64,000 nucleotides of DNA, taken from Hydrogenophaga sp. BPS33. Its GTDB lineage: Bacteria; Pseudomonadota; Gammaproteobacteria; Burkholderiales; Burkholderiaceae_C. Shown here piece after piece: positions 41,631 to 51,164 of the stretch (the stretch's first letter is position 1; the number at the start of each line of letters is the position of its first letter). The notes beneath the pieces were generated by a model. It was not told the DNA's origin, did no database searches, and saw only the letters and a list, made by a program, of their open reading frames with translations. The translations under genes were made by a program, and so were the position numbers. The DNA is taken from assembly GCF_009859475.1 (NCBI RefSeq), contig NZ_CP044549.1:3410001-3474000 (forward strand). Reading direction: 5' to 3'.

Positions 41631-44600
41631 TCATGTGTTGAGCTGCGCCCAGGCCTTGTCCAGGCGCTTCACGCTCACCGGCTGGGGCGTGCGCAACTCT
41701 TGCGCGAAGAAGCTCACGCGCAATTCTTCCAGCAGCCAGCGCAGCTCTTGCAAGCGCGCATCCTGCACACCCTTGCGCTCGGCCACCAGGCGCCAGAAGC
41801 GCTGGTCCTGAGGGCGCAGTTCGGCCAGTTTGCCTGCATCGCGCGCGGGGTCGGCGCGCAGCTTGTCCAGCCGCAGTTGCACGGCCTTCAGATAGCGCGG
41901 CAGGTGCTGCAGTTGCGCGTACGGCGTCTGCAGCAAGAAGCGCTTGGGCACCAGACGCTGCAGCTGTTGGCCAATGTCGGCCGCGACCTCGGCCGGTGGC
42001 TTGCTGTCCTTGAGCTTGCGCGCGGCGGCCGCGAATTCGCCGAGCACCGTGCCCGCCGTGCGAGCGATCTCGTTGGCGATGAGCGTGAGCCGTCCACGGC
42101 CCTCTTCCACACGGCGCTTGAAGGCGGCCTCGTCGGTGGGCAAGGGGTCGCCCAGGAAGGCGCGGTCCAGCGCGAGTTCGAGGATCTGTGCGCGCAACTC
42201 TTCCAGCGTGCCGCCCCCGCCCGCCTCCTTGCCCACCTGCATGTAGGCCACGCCCATGGCCTGCAGGCCGGGCAGGTTCTTCTCCAGGTATTTCAGCGCA
42301 TCGCGGATCTGCAGGGCAAACAGCCGCCGCAGGCCTTCGCGGTGGCGCGACTGGGCCACCTCGGGCTCGTCGAAAACTTCGATGCGCACCGCATCGCCAT
42401 CGTCCACCAGCGCGGGAAAGCCGATCAGCGTCTGGCGGCCTTGCTGGATTTCCATCAGCTCGGGCAGTTCGCCGAAGTTCCAGGTGGTGTGCCGCTGGGT
42501 GGCGCTGGTGCGGTCTGTTGGAGAAGAGGCTTTGGCTGTTGCTCCCTCTCCCGCTCGCGGGAGAGGCTTGGCCTGTCCTGAGCTTGTCGAAGGAGGGTGA
42601 GGGCCTCGCGCCTGCGGGGGACCCTCACCCTGCCCTCTCCCGCGAGCGGGAGAGGGTGAAGGCACTTCGCCGGCGGCGTCCGACGTCGTCGTTGCAGACA
42701 GCTTCAATTGCGCCAGCGCCTGGAAGGCCCCGCGCGCCTTCGCACCCAGCTCGGCTTTCAGCGCAGCCAGGTTGCGGCCTTGCCCGAGTTGCCGGCCGTG
42801 CTCGTCTACCACACGCAGGTGCATGAAGTGGTGCGGACTGAGCATGTCGACCTTGATGTCGTTGCGCACGATGTCGAGTTGCGTGGCCTGGCGCACGAGC
42901 TTGAGCACCGCGTCCATGAGGTTGCCCGATGCAAACGCGGCCGGCTCGCACAGCGCCTGCGTGAACTTCTCGGCCGTGGCGGGCAAGGGAACCAGGCGCG
43001 AACGCGGGCGCTGGTGCAGGGTCTTGAGCAGCGCCAGCACCTTGTCCTTGAGCATGCCGGGTACCAGCCAGTCGCAGCGGTCTTCGCTGGCCTGGTTGAG
43101 CGCGAAGATGGGCAAGGTGACCGAGAGGCCATCGCGCGGGTCGCCGGGTTCGTGCAGGTAGCTGCAGGCGCAGTCCACACCGCCCAGGCGCAGCGTCTTG
43201 GGAAAGGTCTGCGTGGTGATACCGGCCGCTTCGTGGCGCATCAGCTCCTCGCGCGTGAGCAGCAGGAGCTTGGGGTTCTCGCGCACCGCATCGCGGAACC
43301 AGCGCTCCATGGAAGCCCCGGTGCAGACGTTCGCCGGCACCTGCTGGTCGTAGAAGGCGTAGATCAGTTCGTCGTCCACCAGCACGTCCTGCCGGCGCGA
43401 CTTGTGCTCCAGCTCGGCCACCTGCCGCACCAGTTTCTGGTTCGCGGCCAGGAACGGCAGGCGCGTGTCCCATTCGCCCGCCACCAGGGCTTCGCGGATG
43501 AAGATCTCGCGTGCGCCCACCGGATCCACCCGGCCGTAGTCGGTACGCCGGTTGCTGTAGACCACCAGGCCGTACAGCGTGGCGCGCTCCAGCGCCGTGA
43601 CCTGCGCGGCCTTCTTCTCCCAATGCGGGTCGAGCAACTGTTTCTTGATCAGGTGCGCGCCCACCTGCTCCAGCCATGGCGGCTCGATGTTGGCAATGCC
43701 CCGGCCGAACAGGCGCGTGGTCTCCACCAGCTCGGCGCAGACGATCCAGCGACCCGGCCGCTTGCTCAGGTTCGCACCAGGATGGCGGTGGAACTTGATG
43801 CCGCGCGCACCGAGGTACACGTCTTCGGTTTCGTGTTTCTGCCCGATGTTGCCGAGCAGGCCCGAGAGCATGGCCAGGTGCAGCTGTTCGTAGCTGGCCG
43901 GCTTGTCGTTGAGCTTCCACTGGTGTTCGGCAACGACGGTGTGCAGTTGGGTATGGATGTCGCGCCACTCGCGCACACGCCGCACGTTGATGAAGTTTTC
44001 TCGCAGCGCGTTCTCGTATTGCCGGTGGCTCAGCTTGTGGTCTTTGCCGTGGCCACCCTTCGTGTCGTCCAGCCATTTCCACAGCTTGAGCGTGCCACTG
44101 AACTCGCTCTTCTCGTCGTCGAACTTGGCTTGCGCCTGGTCGGCCTGGGCCTGCTTGTCCAGCGGGCGGTCGCGCACGTCCTGCACGGAGAGGGCCGAGG
44201 CAATCACCAGCACCTCGTCGAGCGCACCGCGCTGCTGCGCTTCCAGGATCATGCGGCCCACGCGCGGGTCCAGCGGCAGGCGCGATAGGGTCTGGCCGAT
44301 GGCGGTGAGTTCGTTGGTGTCGTCCACCGCGCCGAGTTCGGCGAGCAGCTGGTAGCCGTCGACGATGGCGCGTTTCTGCGGTGCCTCGATGAAGGCGAAG
44401 TCTTCCACCGCGCCCAGGCGCAGCGCCTTCATGCGCAGGATGACACCTGCGAGCGAGCTGCGCAGGATCTCGGGGTCGGTGAACTTCGGACGCCCGATGA
44501 AGCCCGCCTCGTCGTACAGCCGGATGCAGATGCCATCGGCCACGCGCCCGCAACGCCCGGCGCGCTGGTTGGCGGCGGCCTGGCTGATGGGTTCGACCAG

Positions 44601-45641
44601 CAACTGCTCCACTTTCTGGCGGAAGCTGTAGCGCTTGACGCGCGCGGTGCCGGCGTCGACCACGAAGCGGATGCCGGGCACGGTGAGCGAGGTCTCGGCC
44701 ACGTTGGTCGAGAGCACGATGCGCCGACCGCTGTGGTCTTGAAAAATGCGCTCCTGTTCGGCCTGGGACAGCCGCGCGAACAAGGGCAGCACCTCGGCGT
44801 TGCGCAGCGTCGGAACATGGCTGAGGTGCTTGCGCAAGTGGTCAGCAGCTTCTCGAATCTCGCGCTCGCCCGGCAGGAACACAAGGATGTCCCCACCTTG
44901 CGGCCCGCGCCACAGCTCGTCCACCGCATCGGCGATGGCGTTGTTCAAGTCGTACTCGCGGCTTTCCTCGAAGGGCCGCCAGCGTACTTCCACCGGAAAG
45001 GTGCGGCCCGAGACCATCAGCACCGGTGCCTTGCCCTTGCTGGAGGAGAAGTAATCGGCAAAGCGGTCGGCATCGATGGTGGCCGAGGTCACCACCAGCT
45101 TGAGGTCGGGCCGGCGCGGCAGGAGTTGGCGCAGGTAGCCCAGCAGGAAGTCGATGTTGAGGCTGCGCTCGTGCGCCTCGTCGATGATGATGGTGTCGTA
45201 GGCGCGCAGCTCGGGGTCGGTCTGCGTCTCGGCCAGCAGGATGCCGTCGGTCATGAGCTTGACGGAGGCATCGCGTGAGAGGCGGTCCTGGAACCGCACC
45301 TTGTATCCGACCACATCGCCCAGCGGTGTCTTCAATTCCTCCGCAATGCGTTTGGCCACGCTGGAGGCGGCGATGCGCCGTGGCTGTGTGTGGCCGATGA
45401 GCTGGCCCCGCTGCCCAGGTTTGGCGTTGCATTTGCCGCGGCCCATGCCCAGCAGGATCTTGGGCAGTTGCGTGGTCTTGCCCGAGCCCGTTTCGCCGCA
45501 GACGATGACCACCTGATGGTCGCGCAAGGCGGCCTCGATCTCGTGGCGGCGGGCCGAGACGGGCAGCGACTCGGGAAACTCAATGTGCAGCGGCGTGGAA
45601 GACAAGTGGGGAACTTCGGTCAAAATCGGGCAGCCGGCCAT
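41631..45641 (-). CDS. hrpA: ATP-dependent RNA helicase HrpA
   Basis: 1336 residues from ATG 45641. The DEAH-box motifs are intact: CGETGSGKTTQLPK (Walker A, near 45), IIIDEAHERSLN, TSATIDADRF and QRAGRCGRVADGICIRLY. The helicase-associated and OB-type domains follow, then the long C-terminal HrpA-specific region. The family acts on structured or ribosome-stalled mRNA. Residues about 994-1034 are encoded by an inserted palindromic repeat (42541-42660) and are low-complexity (Pro/Gly/Arg/Ser). The frame continues upstream of 45641 but would cross argA; that part has no helicase features. Confidence 0.94.
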   Translation of the reverse strand: MAGCPILTEVPHLSSTPLHIEFPESLPVSARRHEIEAALRDHQVVIVCGETGSGKTTQLPKILLGMGRGKCNAKPGQRGQLIGHTQPRRIAASSVAKRIAEELKTPLGDVVGYKVRFQDRLSRDASVKLMTDGILLAETQTDPELRAYDTIIIDEAHERSLNIDFLLGYLRQLLPRRPDLKLVVTSATIDADRFADYFSSSKGKAPVLMVSGRTFPVEVRWRPFEESREYDLNNAIADAVDELWRGPQGGDILVFLPGEREIREAADHLRKHLSHVPTLRNAEVLPLFARLSQAEQERIFQDHSGRRIVLSTNVAETSLTVPGIRFVVDAGTARVKRYSFRQKVEQLLVEPISQAAANQRAGRCGRVADGICIRLYDEAGFIGRPKFTDPEILRSSLAGVILRMKALRLGAVEDFAFIEAPQKRAIVDGYQLLAELGAVDDTNELTAIGQTLSRLPLDPRVGRMILEAQQRGALDEVLVIASALSVQDVRDRPLDKQAQADQAQAKFDDEKSEFSGTLKLWKWLDDTKGGHGKDHKLSHRQYENALRENFINVRRVREWRDIHTQLHTVVAEHQWKLNDKPASYEQLHLAMLSGLLGNIGQKHETEDVYLGARGIKFHRHPGANLSKRPGRWIVCAELVETTRLFGRGIANIEPPWLEQVGAHLIKKQLLDPHWEKKAAQVTALERATLYGLVVYSNRRTDYGRVDPVGAREIFIREALVAGEWDTRLPFLAANQKLVRQVAELEHKSRRQDVLVDDELIYAFYDQQVPANVCTGASMERWFRDAVRENPKLLLLTREELMRHEAAGITTQTFPKTLRLGGVDCACSYLHEPGDPRDGLSVTLPIFALNQASEDRCDWLVPGMLKDKVLALLKTLHQRPRSRLVPLPATAEKFTQALCEPAAFASGNLMDAVLKLVRQATQLDIVRNDIKVDMLSPHHFMHLRVVDEHGRQLGQGRNLAALKAELGAKARGAFQALAQLKLSATTTSDAAGEVPSPSPARGRGQGEGPPQARGPHPPSTSSGQAKPLPRAGEGATAKASSPTDRTSATQRHTTWNFGELPELMEIQQGRQTLIGFPALVDDGDAVRIEVFDEPEVAQSRHREGLRRLFALQIRDALKYLEKNLPGLQAMGVAYMQVGKEAGGGGTLEELRAQILELALDRAFLGDPLPTDEAAFKRRVEEGRGRLTLIANEIARTAGTVLGEFAAAARKLKDSKPPAEVAADIGQQLQRLVPKRFLLQTPYAQLQHLPRYLKAVQLRLDKLRADPARDAGKLAELRPQDQRFWRLVAERKGVQDARLQELRWLLEELRVSFFAQELRTPQPVSVKRLDKAWAQLNT
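42541..42660. repeat. Palindromic repeat element inserted in frame inside hrpA
   Basis: CCCTCTCCCGCTCGCGGGAGAGG (42544-42566) and a near-identical palindrome at 42633-42656 flank an inner inverted repeat, AGGGTGAGGG (42594-42603) / CCCTCACCCT (42622-42631). The motif CCTGAGCTTGTCGAAGG (42577-42593) is a widespread dispersed repeat of proteobacterial intergenic regions. The block is about 120 bp, a multiple of three, and keeps hrpA open. Confidence 0.8.
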
Positions 45642-45687
45642 TATCCGCGCCCGCAAAGCCCCTCGCCCGCAGCCCTTCGACACCTTC

Positions 45688-47028
45688 ATGTCCAACGTCT
45701 TCAACTTCACCTTCGTTCCATGGTTCCGTTCGGTCGCGCCATACATCCACAAGCACCGCCACAACACGCTGGTGGTGGGCATCGCGGGCGAGGCGATCGC
45801 GGCGGGGAAGCTGGAAAAACTGGCGCAGGATCTGGCGCTGATCCAGAGCATGGGCGTGGAGATCGTGCTGGTGCACGGCTTTCGACCGCAGGTGAACGAG
45901 CAACTGCGCCTCAAGGGGCAGGAGGCCAGGTACTCGCATGGCATGCGCATCACCGACTCGGTGGCGCTGGACTGCGCGCAGGAAGCGGCTGGGCAGTTGC
46001 GCTATGAAATCGAAGCTGCGTTCAGTCAGGGCTTGCCCAACACGCCCATGGCCGGCGCGACGGTGCGCGTGATCTCGGGCAACTTCATCACCGCGCGTCC
46101 CGTGGGCCTGATCGACGGGGTGGACTTCCTGCACTCGGGCCTGGTGCGCAAGGTCGACACCGAAGGCATCCAGCGCACGCTGGACATGGGCGCGATGGTA
46201 CTGCTCTCGCCGTTCGGCTTCTCGCCCACCGGCGAAGCCTTCAACCTGCAGATGGAAGACGTGGCCACCTCGGTCGCCGTGGCGCTGCAGGCCGACAAGC
46301 TCATGTTCCTGACCGAGGTCCCCGGCATCCGCGTGGACGGCTCGGACCCCGAAAGCGATATCGACACCGAACTGCCGCTGGCCGACGCCAAGAAGCTGCT
46401 GGCCTCGCTGCCCCCGCCGATGCTGCCCACCGACCCGGCGTTCTACCTGCAGCACTGCATCCGCGCCTGCGAAGGTGGTGTCGACCGCAGCCACATCCTG
46501 CCCTTCTCGGTCGATGGCGCGCTGCTGCTGGAGATCTACACCCACGACGGCATCGGCACCATGGTGGTGGACGAAAAGCTGGAGAGCGTGCGCGAAGCCA
46601 CCATGGACGATGTGAGCGGCATCGTCGCGCTGATCGAGCCGTTCGAGAAGGACGGTACCCTGGTCAAGCGCGAACGCCACGAGATCGAGCGCGACGCGGG
46701 CAACTACACCATCATCGAGCACGACGGCGTGATCTTCGGCTGCGCCGCGCTCTACCCCTACCCGGAAGCGCGCACCGGCGAAATGGCCGCGCTCACCGTG
46801 TCGCCCGACACCCAGAGCCAGGGCGACGGCGAACGCCTGCTCAAGCGCATCGAGACGCGCGCCAAGGCCCAGGGCCTGCAAAGCATCTTCGTGCTCACCA
46901 CGCGCACCATGCACTGGTTCATCAAGCGCGGCTTCGTACAGGTGAGCGCCGATTGGCTGCCCGAGGCGCGCAAGCGCAAATACAACTGGGACCGCAGAAG
47001 CCAGGTGCTGGTGAAAAAGCTCAACTGA
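45688..47028 (+). CDS. argA: Amino-acid N-acetyltransferase (N-acetylglutamate synthase)
   Basis: 446 residues. The N-terminal two thirds are an amino-acid-kinase-like domain (TLVVGIAGEAIAAGKLEKLAQDLALIQSMGVEIVLVHGFRPQVNEQL in outline), which senses arginine. The C-terminal GNAT domain (about 300-446) contains TMDDVSGIVALIEPFEKDG and the acetyl-CoA loop VSPDTQSQGDGERLL. It makes N-acetylglutamate, the first step of arginine synthesis. The ATG at 45688 (MSNVFNFTFVPWFRSVAPYI) is the usual family start and is divergent from hrpA with a 46-bp gap. Confidence 0.95.
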   Translation: MSNVFNFTFVPWFRSVAPYIHKHRHNTLVVGIAGEAIAAGKLEKLAQDLALIQSMGVEIVLVHGFRPQVNEQLRLKGQEARYSHGMRITDSVALDCAQEAAGQLRYEIEAAFSQGLPNTPMAGATVRVISGNFITARPVGLIDGVDFLHSGLVRKVDTEGIQRTLDMGAMVLLSPFGFSPTGEAFNLQMEDVATSVAVALQADKLMFLTEVPGIRVDGSDPESDIDTELPLADAKKLLASLPPPMLPTDPAFYLQHCIRACEGGVDRSHILPFSVDGALLLEIYTHDGIGTMVVDEKLESVREATMDDVSGIVALIEPFEKDGTLVKRERHEIERDAGNYTIIEHDGVIFGCAALYPYPEARTGEMAALTVSPDTQSQGDGERLLKRIETRAKAQGLQSIFVLTTRTMHWFIKRGFVQVSADWLPEARKRKYNWDRRSQVLVKKLN

Positions 47029-47052
47029 CGCGGGCCCGAGGCCCATGCACCA

Positions 47053-47577
47053 TCAGGCGGTGGGCTTCTTCATCCAGAGCGCGATGGCCAGCAGCGCGAT
47101 GGCCGCGAAGCACAGGAAGGACCAGTTCGCGATCGACAGGCCGAGAAAGGTCCAGTCGATCACCGAGCAATCGCCGCTGCCACGAAAGATCATCGGAATG
47201 GCGCGGCGCAGCGGGAACGATTCGATCATGCCGAAGAAGTCGCGCCCGCAGCTCATGATCTCCGGCGGATTCCATTGCAGCCAGCTCTGGCGCGCGGCGG
47301 TGAAGGCACCGAACACCGACAGCAGACCCATCAACACCACGCCGCCGTACAACGCGATACGCTGGCGGAACAAGGCAGCGACACCCGCCACCACCGCAAC
47401 GCCCACCAGCGCGTAACGCTGCACGATGCACATGGGACAAGGCTCCAGGCCCACCACGTGTTGCAAATACATGCCGAAGGCCAGCATGGCCACGCAGACC
47501 AGCGCCACACCCGCCAGGATCCGGCGAGGATGTTGCGTCAGGAACGAGGCGATGCCTGGGGAGGTAAGGGCTGTCAA
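47053..47577 (-). CDS. dsbB: Disulfide bond formation protein B
   Basis: 174 residues with four membrane helices. The two redox cysteine pairs are visible: EPCPMC after the first periplasmic turn (near residue 40) and the loop cysteines in IMSCGRDF and GSGDCSV. DsbB reoxidises DsbA and passes electrons to quinone. There is no ATG at the family start; TTG 47577 has CAGGA six to seven bases upstream and gives a normal N-terminus. An ATG at 47637 would add 20 residues not typical of the family. The gene is convergent with argA. Confidence 0.9.
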   Translation of the reverse strand: MTALTSPGIASFLTQHPRRILAGVALVCVAMLAFGMYLQHVVGLEPCPMCIVQRYALVGVAVVAGVAALFRQRIALYGGVVLMGLLSVFGAFTAARQSWLQWNPPEIMSCGRDFFGMIESFPLRRAIPMIFRGSGDCSVIDWTFLGLSIANWSFLCFAAIALLAIALWMKKPTA

Positions 47578-47667
47578 AGGAAGTCCTGAAGAAGGGAAAA
47601 CGCGGCCGCCAGGCGGGACAGAGCACTGAGCCCGCAAGTCTGCCGCAAGTTCCCGGCCTCAGCGCTC

Positions 47668-48438
47668 TCAGCTCACGAACGCGCGCTCGATGACGAAGTC
47701 ACCCGGCGTGGTCGTGTTGCCTTCCTTGAAGCCGCGCTTTTCGCACAAAGCCTTGAGGTCGCGCAGCATTTCTGGGCTGCCGCAGATCATGACGCGGTCT
47801 TCGGCCGGATTGAGCGGGGGAATGCCCAGGTCCTTGGCGACCACGCCATCGGCCAGCAACTGCGGAATGCGGCCCTGGTGCATGAAAGGCTCGCGCGTGA
47901 CCGTGGGGTAATACAGCAGCTTTTGCTTGACCGCATCGCCCAGAAACTCGTCGTGCCGCAGCTGTTCGGAGATCAGTTCGCGATAGGCCAGTTCCTTGAC
48001 CTGGCGCACACCGTGGATCAGCACCACCTGCTCGAAGCGCTCATAGGTTTCCGGATCGCGGATGACGCTGAGGAACGGCGCAAGACCGGTGCCCGTGCCC
48101 AGCAGGTACAGGCGCTTGGCGGGCAGCAGATAGTCGATCAGCAATGTACCCGTGGGTTTGCGCCCCACCACCAGGGTGTCGCCCACCTGGATGTGTTGCA
48201 GGCGAGAGGTCAGCGGGCCATCCTGCACCTTGATGCTGAGGAATTCGAGGTGATCGGCCCAGTTCGGGCTCACGATGCTGTAGGCGCGCAGCAGCGGTTT
48301 GCCGTCCACCCGCAGTCCGATCATGGTGAAGTGGCCATTGGAGAACCGCAGCGAGGTGTCGCGCGTGGTCGTGAAGCTGAACAACCGATCGGTCCAGTGG
48401 TGAACGCTGAGCACGCGCTCTTCCAGAAATGCACTCAT
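47668..48438 (-). CDS. fpr: Ferredoxin/flavodoxin-NADP+ reductase
   Basis: 256 residues. The FAD-binding domain has the RAYSIVSPNW motif (near 51) and the NADP domain has LLGTGTGLAPFLSVIRDP (near 112) and VMICGSPEMLRDLKALC. The C-terminus FVIERAFVS is typical of bacterial Fpr. It moves electrons between NADPH and ferredoxin or flavodoxin and often belongs to the oxidative stress response. It is divergent from yggX; the 269-bp gap holds candidate regulatory sequence. Confidence 0.93.
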   Translation of the reverse strand: MSAFLEERVLSVHHWTDRLFSFTTTRDTSLRFSNGHFTMIGLRVDGKPLLRAYSIVSPNWADHLEFLSIKVQDGPLTSRLQHIQVGDTLVVGRKPTGTLLIDYLLPAKRLYLLGTGTGLAPFLSVIRDPETYERFEQVVLIHGVRQVKELAYRELISEQLRHDEFLGDAVKQKLLYYPTVTREPFMHQGRIPQLLADGVVAKDLGIPPLNPAEDRVMICGSPEMLRDLKALCEKRGFKEGNTTTPGDFVIERAFVS

Positions 48439-48645
48439 GAAAGGTCCTGATGGGGGAAACCCCGTATTGTAAAAACTTGGGCTGGCCTGGGAGCTGGCGT
48501 GGGCATCGGCAGTCCCCACAGGTCCAGCGGGCTCCGAAACCTTGCTACAGTGGCGGCCTGCCAGGGCAAGTCGCCCTCGCCGGCCAATGGCGAACCACGC
48601 CAGTAAAACAAGAGCTGGATCATGCCAACGATCGCCAAGCTCTGG

Positions 48646-48674
48646 AACGAATAAATTCTTCCGTTCGTTATAAC
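48646..48674 (+). promoter_or_regulatory. Inverted repeat and possible -10 upstream of yggX
   Basis: AACGAA (48646-48651) and TTCGTT (48664-48669) form a 6-bp inverted repeat with a 12-nt spacer. TATAAC (48669-48674) is a possible -10 element 34 bp before the yggX ATG. The rest of the 269-bp gap between fpr and yggX shows no gene. Confidence 0.35.
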
Positions 48675-48707
48675 CAAACCATCTAATCCCACCCCAAGGA
48701 AACGACC

Positions 48708-48989
48708 ATGGCACGCACTGTTCATTGCATCAAGCTCGGCAAGGAAGCCGAAGGCCTGGACTTTCCCCCCTATCCCGGCGAAATGGGCAAGCGCCTGTAT
48801 GAGAACGTCAGCAAGGAAGCCTGGGCGGCCTGGCTCAAGCACCAGACCATGCTGCTCAATGAAAACCGCCTGAACCTGGCCGACGCTCGCGCCCGCCAGT
48901 ACCTGGCGCGTCAGATGGAAAAACACTTCTTCGGCGAAGGTGCCGACGCCGCCGCCGGCTTTGTGCCCCCGCCTGCCGAAGGCCAATAA
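48708..48989 (+). CDS. yggX: Fe(2+)-trafficking / oxidative damage protection protein
   Basis: 93 residues, the normal family size. The signature is clear: [37 protein letters not shown] in outline, and [28 protein letters not shown]. YggX protects iron-sulfur proteins and is involved in iron handling in the cytoplasm. A GGAAACG sequence lies upstream of the ATG. The divergent neighbour fpr is also a redox gene, so shared stress control is plausible. Confidence 0.95.
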   Translation: MARTVHCIKLGKEAEGLDFPPYPGEMGKRLYENVSKEAWAAWLKHQTMLLNENRLNLADARARQYLARQMEKHFFGEGADAAAGFVPPPAEGQ

Positions 48990-49025
48990 GCCACCCGGCG
49001 CTGTACCCGCGGTCGCGCCCTCCTC

Positions 49026-50183
49026 GTGCCCGATTCTTCTGCTCGCCACGCCCTGGTGATCGGCGCCGGCTTGGCAGGCGCTGCCACATGCGCGGCGCTC
49101 GCCCGGCGCGGCTGGCGGCTCACGCTGCTGGATGCCGCAACTGGCCCGGCCCAGGGCGCATCGGCCCTTCCCGTGGGCATGCTGAGTCCGCACGTCACGC
49201 GCGCGCCCACGCCGATGTCGCGCTTGAGCGCGCTGGGCGTGGCGGCCACGCTCGACGAATTGCAACGACGGGTCCCGCAGGGACACGGCTGGCGCACCTG
49301 CGAAGTGGACAACCTGGGGCACCACCCTGGTCGCTGGCCGGCCGCGATGGTGCGCCCCGCTGCCCTGGTGAAGGCCTGGCTGGACGAATCGGCGCAGCTG
49401 GGCCTGTTGGAGTGTCGTTGGCAGGCCAACGTCCACAAACTCTTGCGCCAGTCCGGTCTCTGGCAAGCCCTGGATACCCACGGCGAGTGCCTGGCGCAAG
49501 CGCCGGTGGTGGTGGTGGCCAGCGCCTACGGCAGCCACGCCTTGCTGACTGGCGCCTCCTCACTCGTGGATGGCGATGCCCTGCCCTTGCGTCCCGTCAA
49601 GGGGCAAATGAGTCTGGGGGAGCTTCACGAAGCACCATGGGCCGCCCGCCCCCAGCGCGATGACGGCGTGTTCGTTCCCTGCTACGAAGATGCGGGGCTG
49701 GCACCCCAATGGCCCACCCGCCTCTGGGCCATGGGCTCCACCTACGAACGGGGCGAAAACAGCACCCACCTGAGCGCGTCGGCACACGAACGCAATGCCA
49801 TCGGCCTGGAGTCGCTCTGCGCACCTGCCGCCGCCGCCCTGCGAGAAGCGCAAGCCCAGGGAAGTTTGCTGGGCTGGGCCCAGGTGCGCTGCGCCTCGCA
49901 AGATCGCCTGCCTCTTGTGGGCGCTGTGCCCGATGGCAAAACCTTGGAGGAGAGGATGGTGCAAGCGGGGCCTCGACGCGGTCGGATGTCGCTGGCAGAG
50001 ACGCCACGCCATGACGGCCTGTTCATGCTGAGCGCCCTGGGATCTCGCGGCATCGCACTGGCACCTTGGTGCGCGAGCCGCCTGGCCGCCACCATGGAGG
50101 GCGAACCCACGCCAGACGAGCAAGCCGATCTGCTGCGCGCCATCGATCCCGCTCGCTTCGCCTCGAAGCGGGCACGCCGGTAG
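49026..50183 (+). CDS. mnmC: FAD-dependent oxidoreductase, MnmC C-terminal-domain type
   Basis: 385 residues starting at a GTG. The N-terminus is a Rossmann FAD motif, ALVIGAGLAGAATCAALARRGWRLTLLD in outline. Later features are VVVASAYGSHAL, the LPLRPVKGQMS block and the terminal GSRGIALAPWCASRLAATM. This matches the oxidase half of MnmC, which removes the carboxymethyl group from cmnm5s2U34 in tRNA. The methyltransferase half of the bifunctional enzyme is absent, so this is a stand-alone oxidase domain. A different DAO-family amine oxidase cannot be excluded. Confidence 0.75.
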   Translation: MPDSSARHALVIGAGLAGAATCAALARRGWRLTLLDAATGPAQGASALPVGMLSPHVTRAPTPMSRLSALGVAATLDELQRRVPQGHGWRTCEVDNLGHHPGRWPAAMVRPAALVKAWLDESAQLGLLECRWQANVHKLLRQSGLWQALDTHGECLAQAPVVVVASAYGSHALLTGASSLVDGDALPLRPVKGQMSLGELHEAPWAARPQRDDGVFVPCYEDAGLAPQWPTRLWAMGSTYERGENSTHLSASAHERNAIGLESLCAPAAAALREAQAQGSLLGWAQVRCASQDRLPLVGAVPDGKTLEERMVQAGPRRGRMSLAETPRHDGLFMLSALGSRGIALAPWCASRLAATMEGEPTPDEQADLLRAIDPARFASKRARR

Positions 50184-50188
50184 TCAAA

Positions 50189-50998
50189 CTAAATCAGATC
50201 CAGCCACTGCGAGACCTGGCTGGGCCGGAACGGCCGCTCCAGCAATGCCGAGATGCCGACCCGGTACACGTCGCGGCGCACGCGCATGCGTCGCCACCAG
50301 CCCGCCAGCGGACCGGCCAGCTCGGTCGTGGCCAAGGTCAAGGCCTGCGGATAACGCTCGACGAAATGGCGCATGAGCGCCCACACGTCCATGCGGTGGT
50401 CGTCCAGGTTGAACACGCCGCACACGTAGCGGTAACGCGACATGAGCTCGAGCGCATGGGCGGCATCCGAGGCCTCGTCCACGTGCGCCACGCCGGCGAG
50501 GGCCAGGCGCGTACGCAGGTAAGTGCCCTCCTGCTCGTCGGTGCCGACCACCACCGCCCGCCGCACGAAATCGCCCGGTTCGCTCAACGCGCCCAACGCC
50601 ACGTCCAGCGGTGCGGGCGAGGTCACATCCAGGTCCACCATGCCCGAATCCCACCGGTGCGCGGCATACACCGCGTCCAGGTCGTGCAGAACGGCCGCCC
50701 AGTCCATGGGGCGCTGCATCACGCGCCAGGCGTGGGCGGGGGCGTCCGGGCCCACCCAGATCAGCCGCTGGCCCGGTGGCATTTCCTTGGCATGGGACAG
50801 CACCGCCTCCAGGCTTTCCCCATCGACCAACGCAACCTGCGCGACCGCGGCGGGCGATGGCGCCGAGGGCGAGCGCGAGGGCATCCACAGCGCATACGTC
50901 AACTCACGGTCCTGGGACAGGCGAAAGATGGTGTTGAGCGCGTGCCGCTCGACATCCGAGAACCCCACCACGCTGACCAGAATGCGCTGCTTGTGCAT
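50189..50998 (-). CDS. Response-regulator-like protein of unknown function
   Basis: 269 residues. The start (MHKQRILVSVVGFSDVERHALNTIFRLSQ) and the central part (AVVVGTDEQEGTYLRTRLALAGVAHVDEASDAAHALELM in outline) look like two receiver-type alpha/beta domains. The acidic pocket and phosphoacceptor Asp of true receivers are not convincing. There is no DNA-binding domain. It probably acts by protein contact in the cytoplasm. Convergent with the mnmC-type gene, five bases apart. Confidence 0.7.
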   Translation of the reverse strand: MHKQRILVSVVGFSDVERHALNTIFRLSQDRELTYALWMPSRSPSAPSPAAVAQVALVDGESLEAVLSHAKEMPPGQRLIWVGPDAPAHAWRVMQRPMDWAAVLHDLDAVYAAHRWDSGMVDLDVTSPAPLDVALGALSEPGDFVRRAVVVGTDEQEGTYLRTRLALAGVAHVDEASDAAHALELMSRYRYVCGVFNLDDHRMDVWALMRHFVERYPQALTLATTELAGPLAGWWRRMRVRRDVYRVGISALLERPFRPSQVSQWLDLI

Positions 50999-51103
50999 GG
51001 CGCGGATGTTAAGTCCGCCCCACCCCTCTCCCGCGCCAGCCGCCGCAACAAGCCGCGATTTCCCGTGCGATCCGGCACGTGCCGTCCTTCATATTCTGGA
51101 CGG

Positions 51104-51113
51104 GCATATATGC
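51104..51113. promoter_or_regulatory. Palindrome in the promoter region of the sulfur operon
   Basis: GCATATATGC is a perfect 10-bp palindrome 51 bp before the ATG of the first gene. The surrounding 51090-51152 is AT-rich, with a second ATATAT at 51135-51140, in contrast to the GC-rich DNA around it. This is the likely promoter and CysB-binding region, but CysB has no strict consensus to match. Confidence 0.35.
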
Positions 51114-51164
51114 ATGAGCAAAAAATCGTTTGGGATATATCACTGCGTCTCTACAGTTCGGCCC

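Noticed and set aside
42708..44288. 526-codon open frame on the plus strand inside hrpA
   Set aside because: Antisense shadow of a conserved helicase gene in high-GC DNA.
45642..45953. N-terminal extension of HrpA by 104 residues
   Set aside because: It would run through the start of argA, is Ser/Cys/Arg-rich like an antisense shadow, and helicase homology begins only after Met 45641.
48450..48686. 78-codon ORF between fpr and yggX
   Set aside because: No ribosome binding site and no protein-like pattern; the stretch is better explained as a divergent promoter region.
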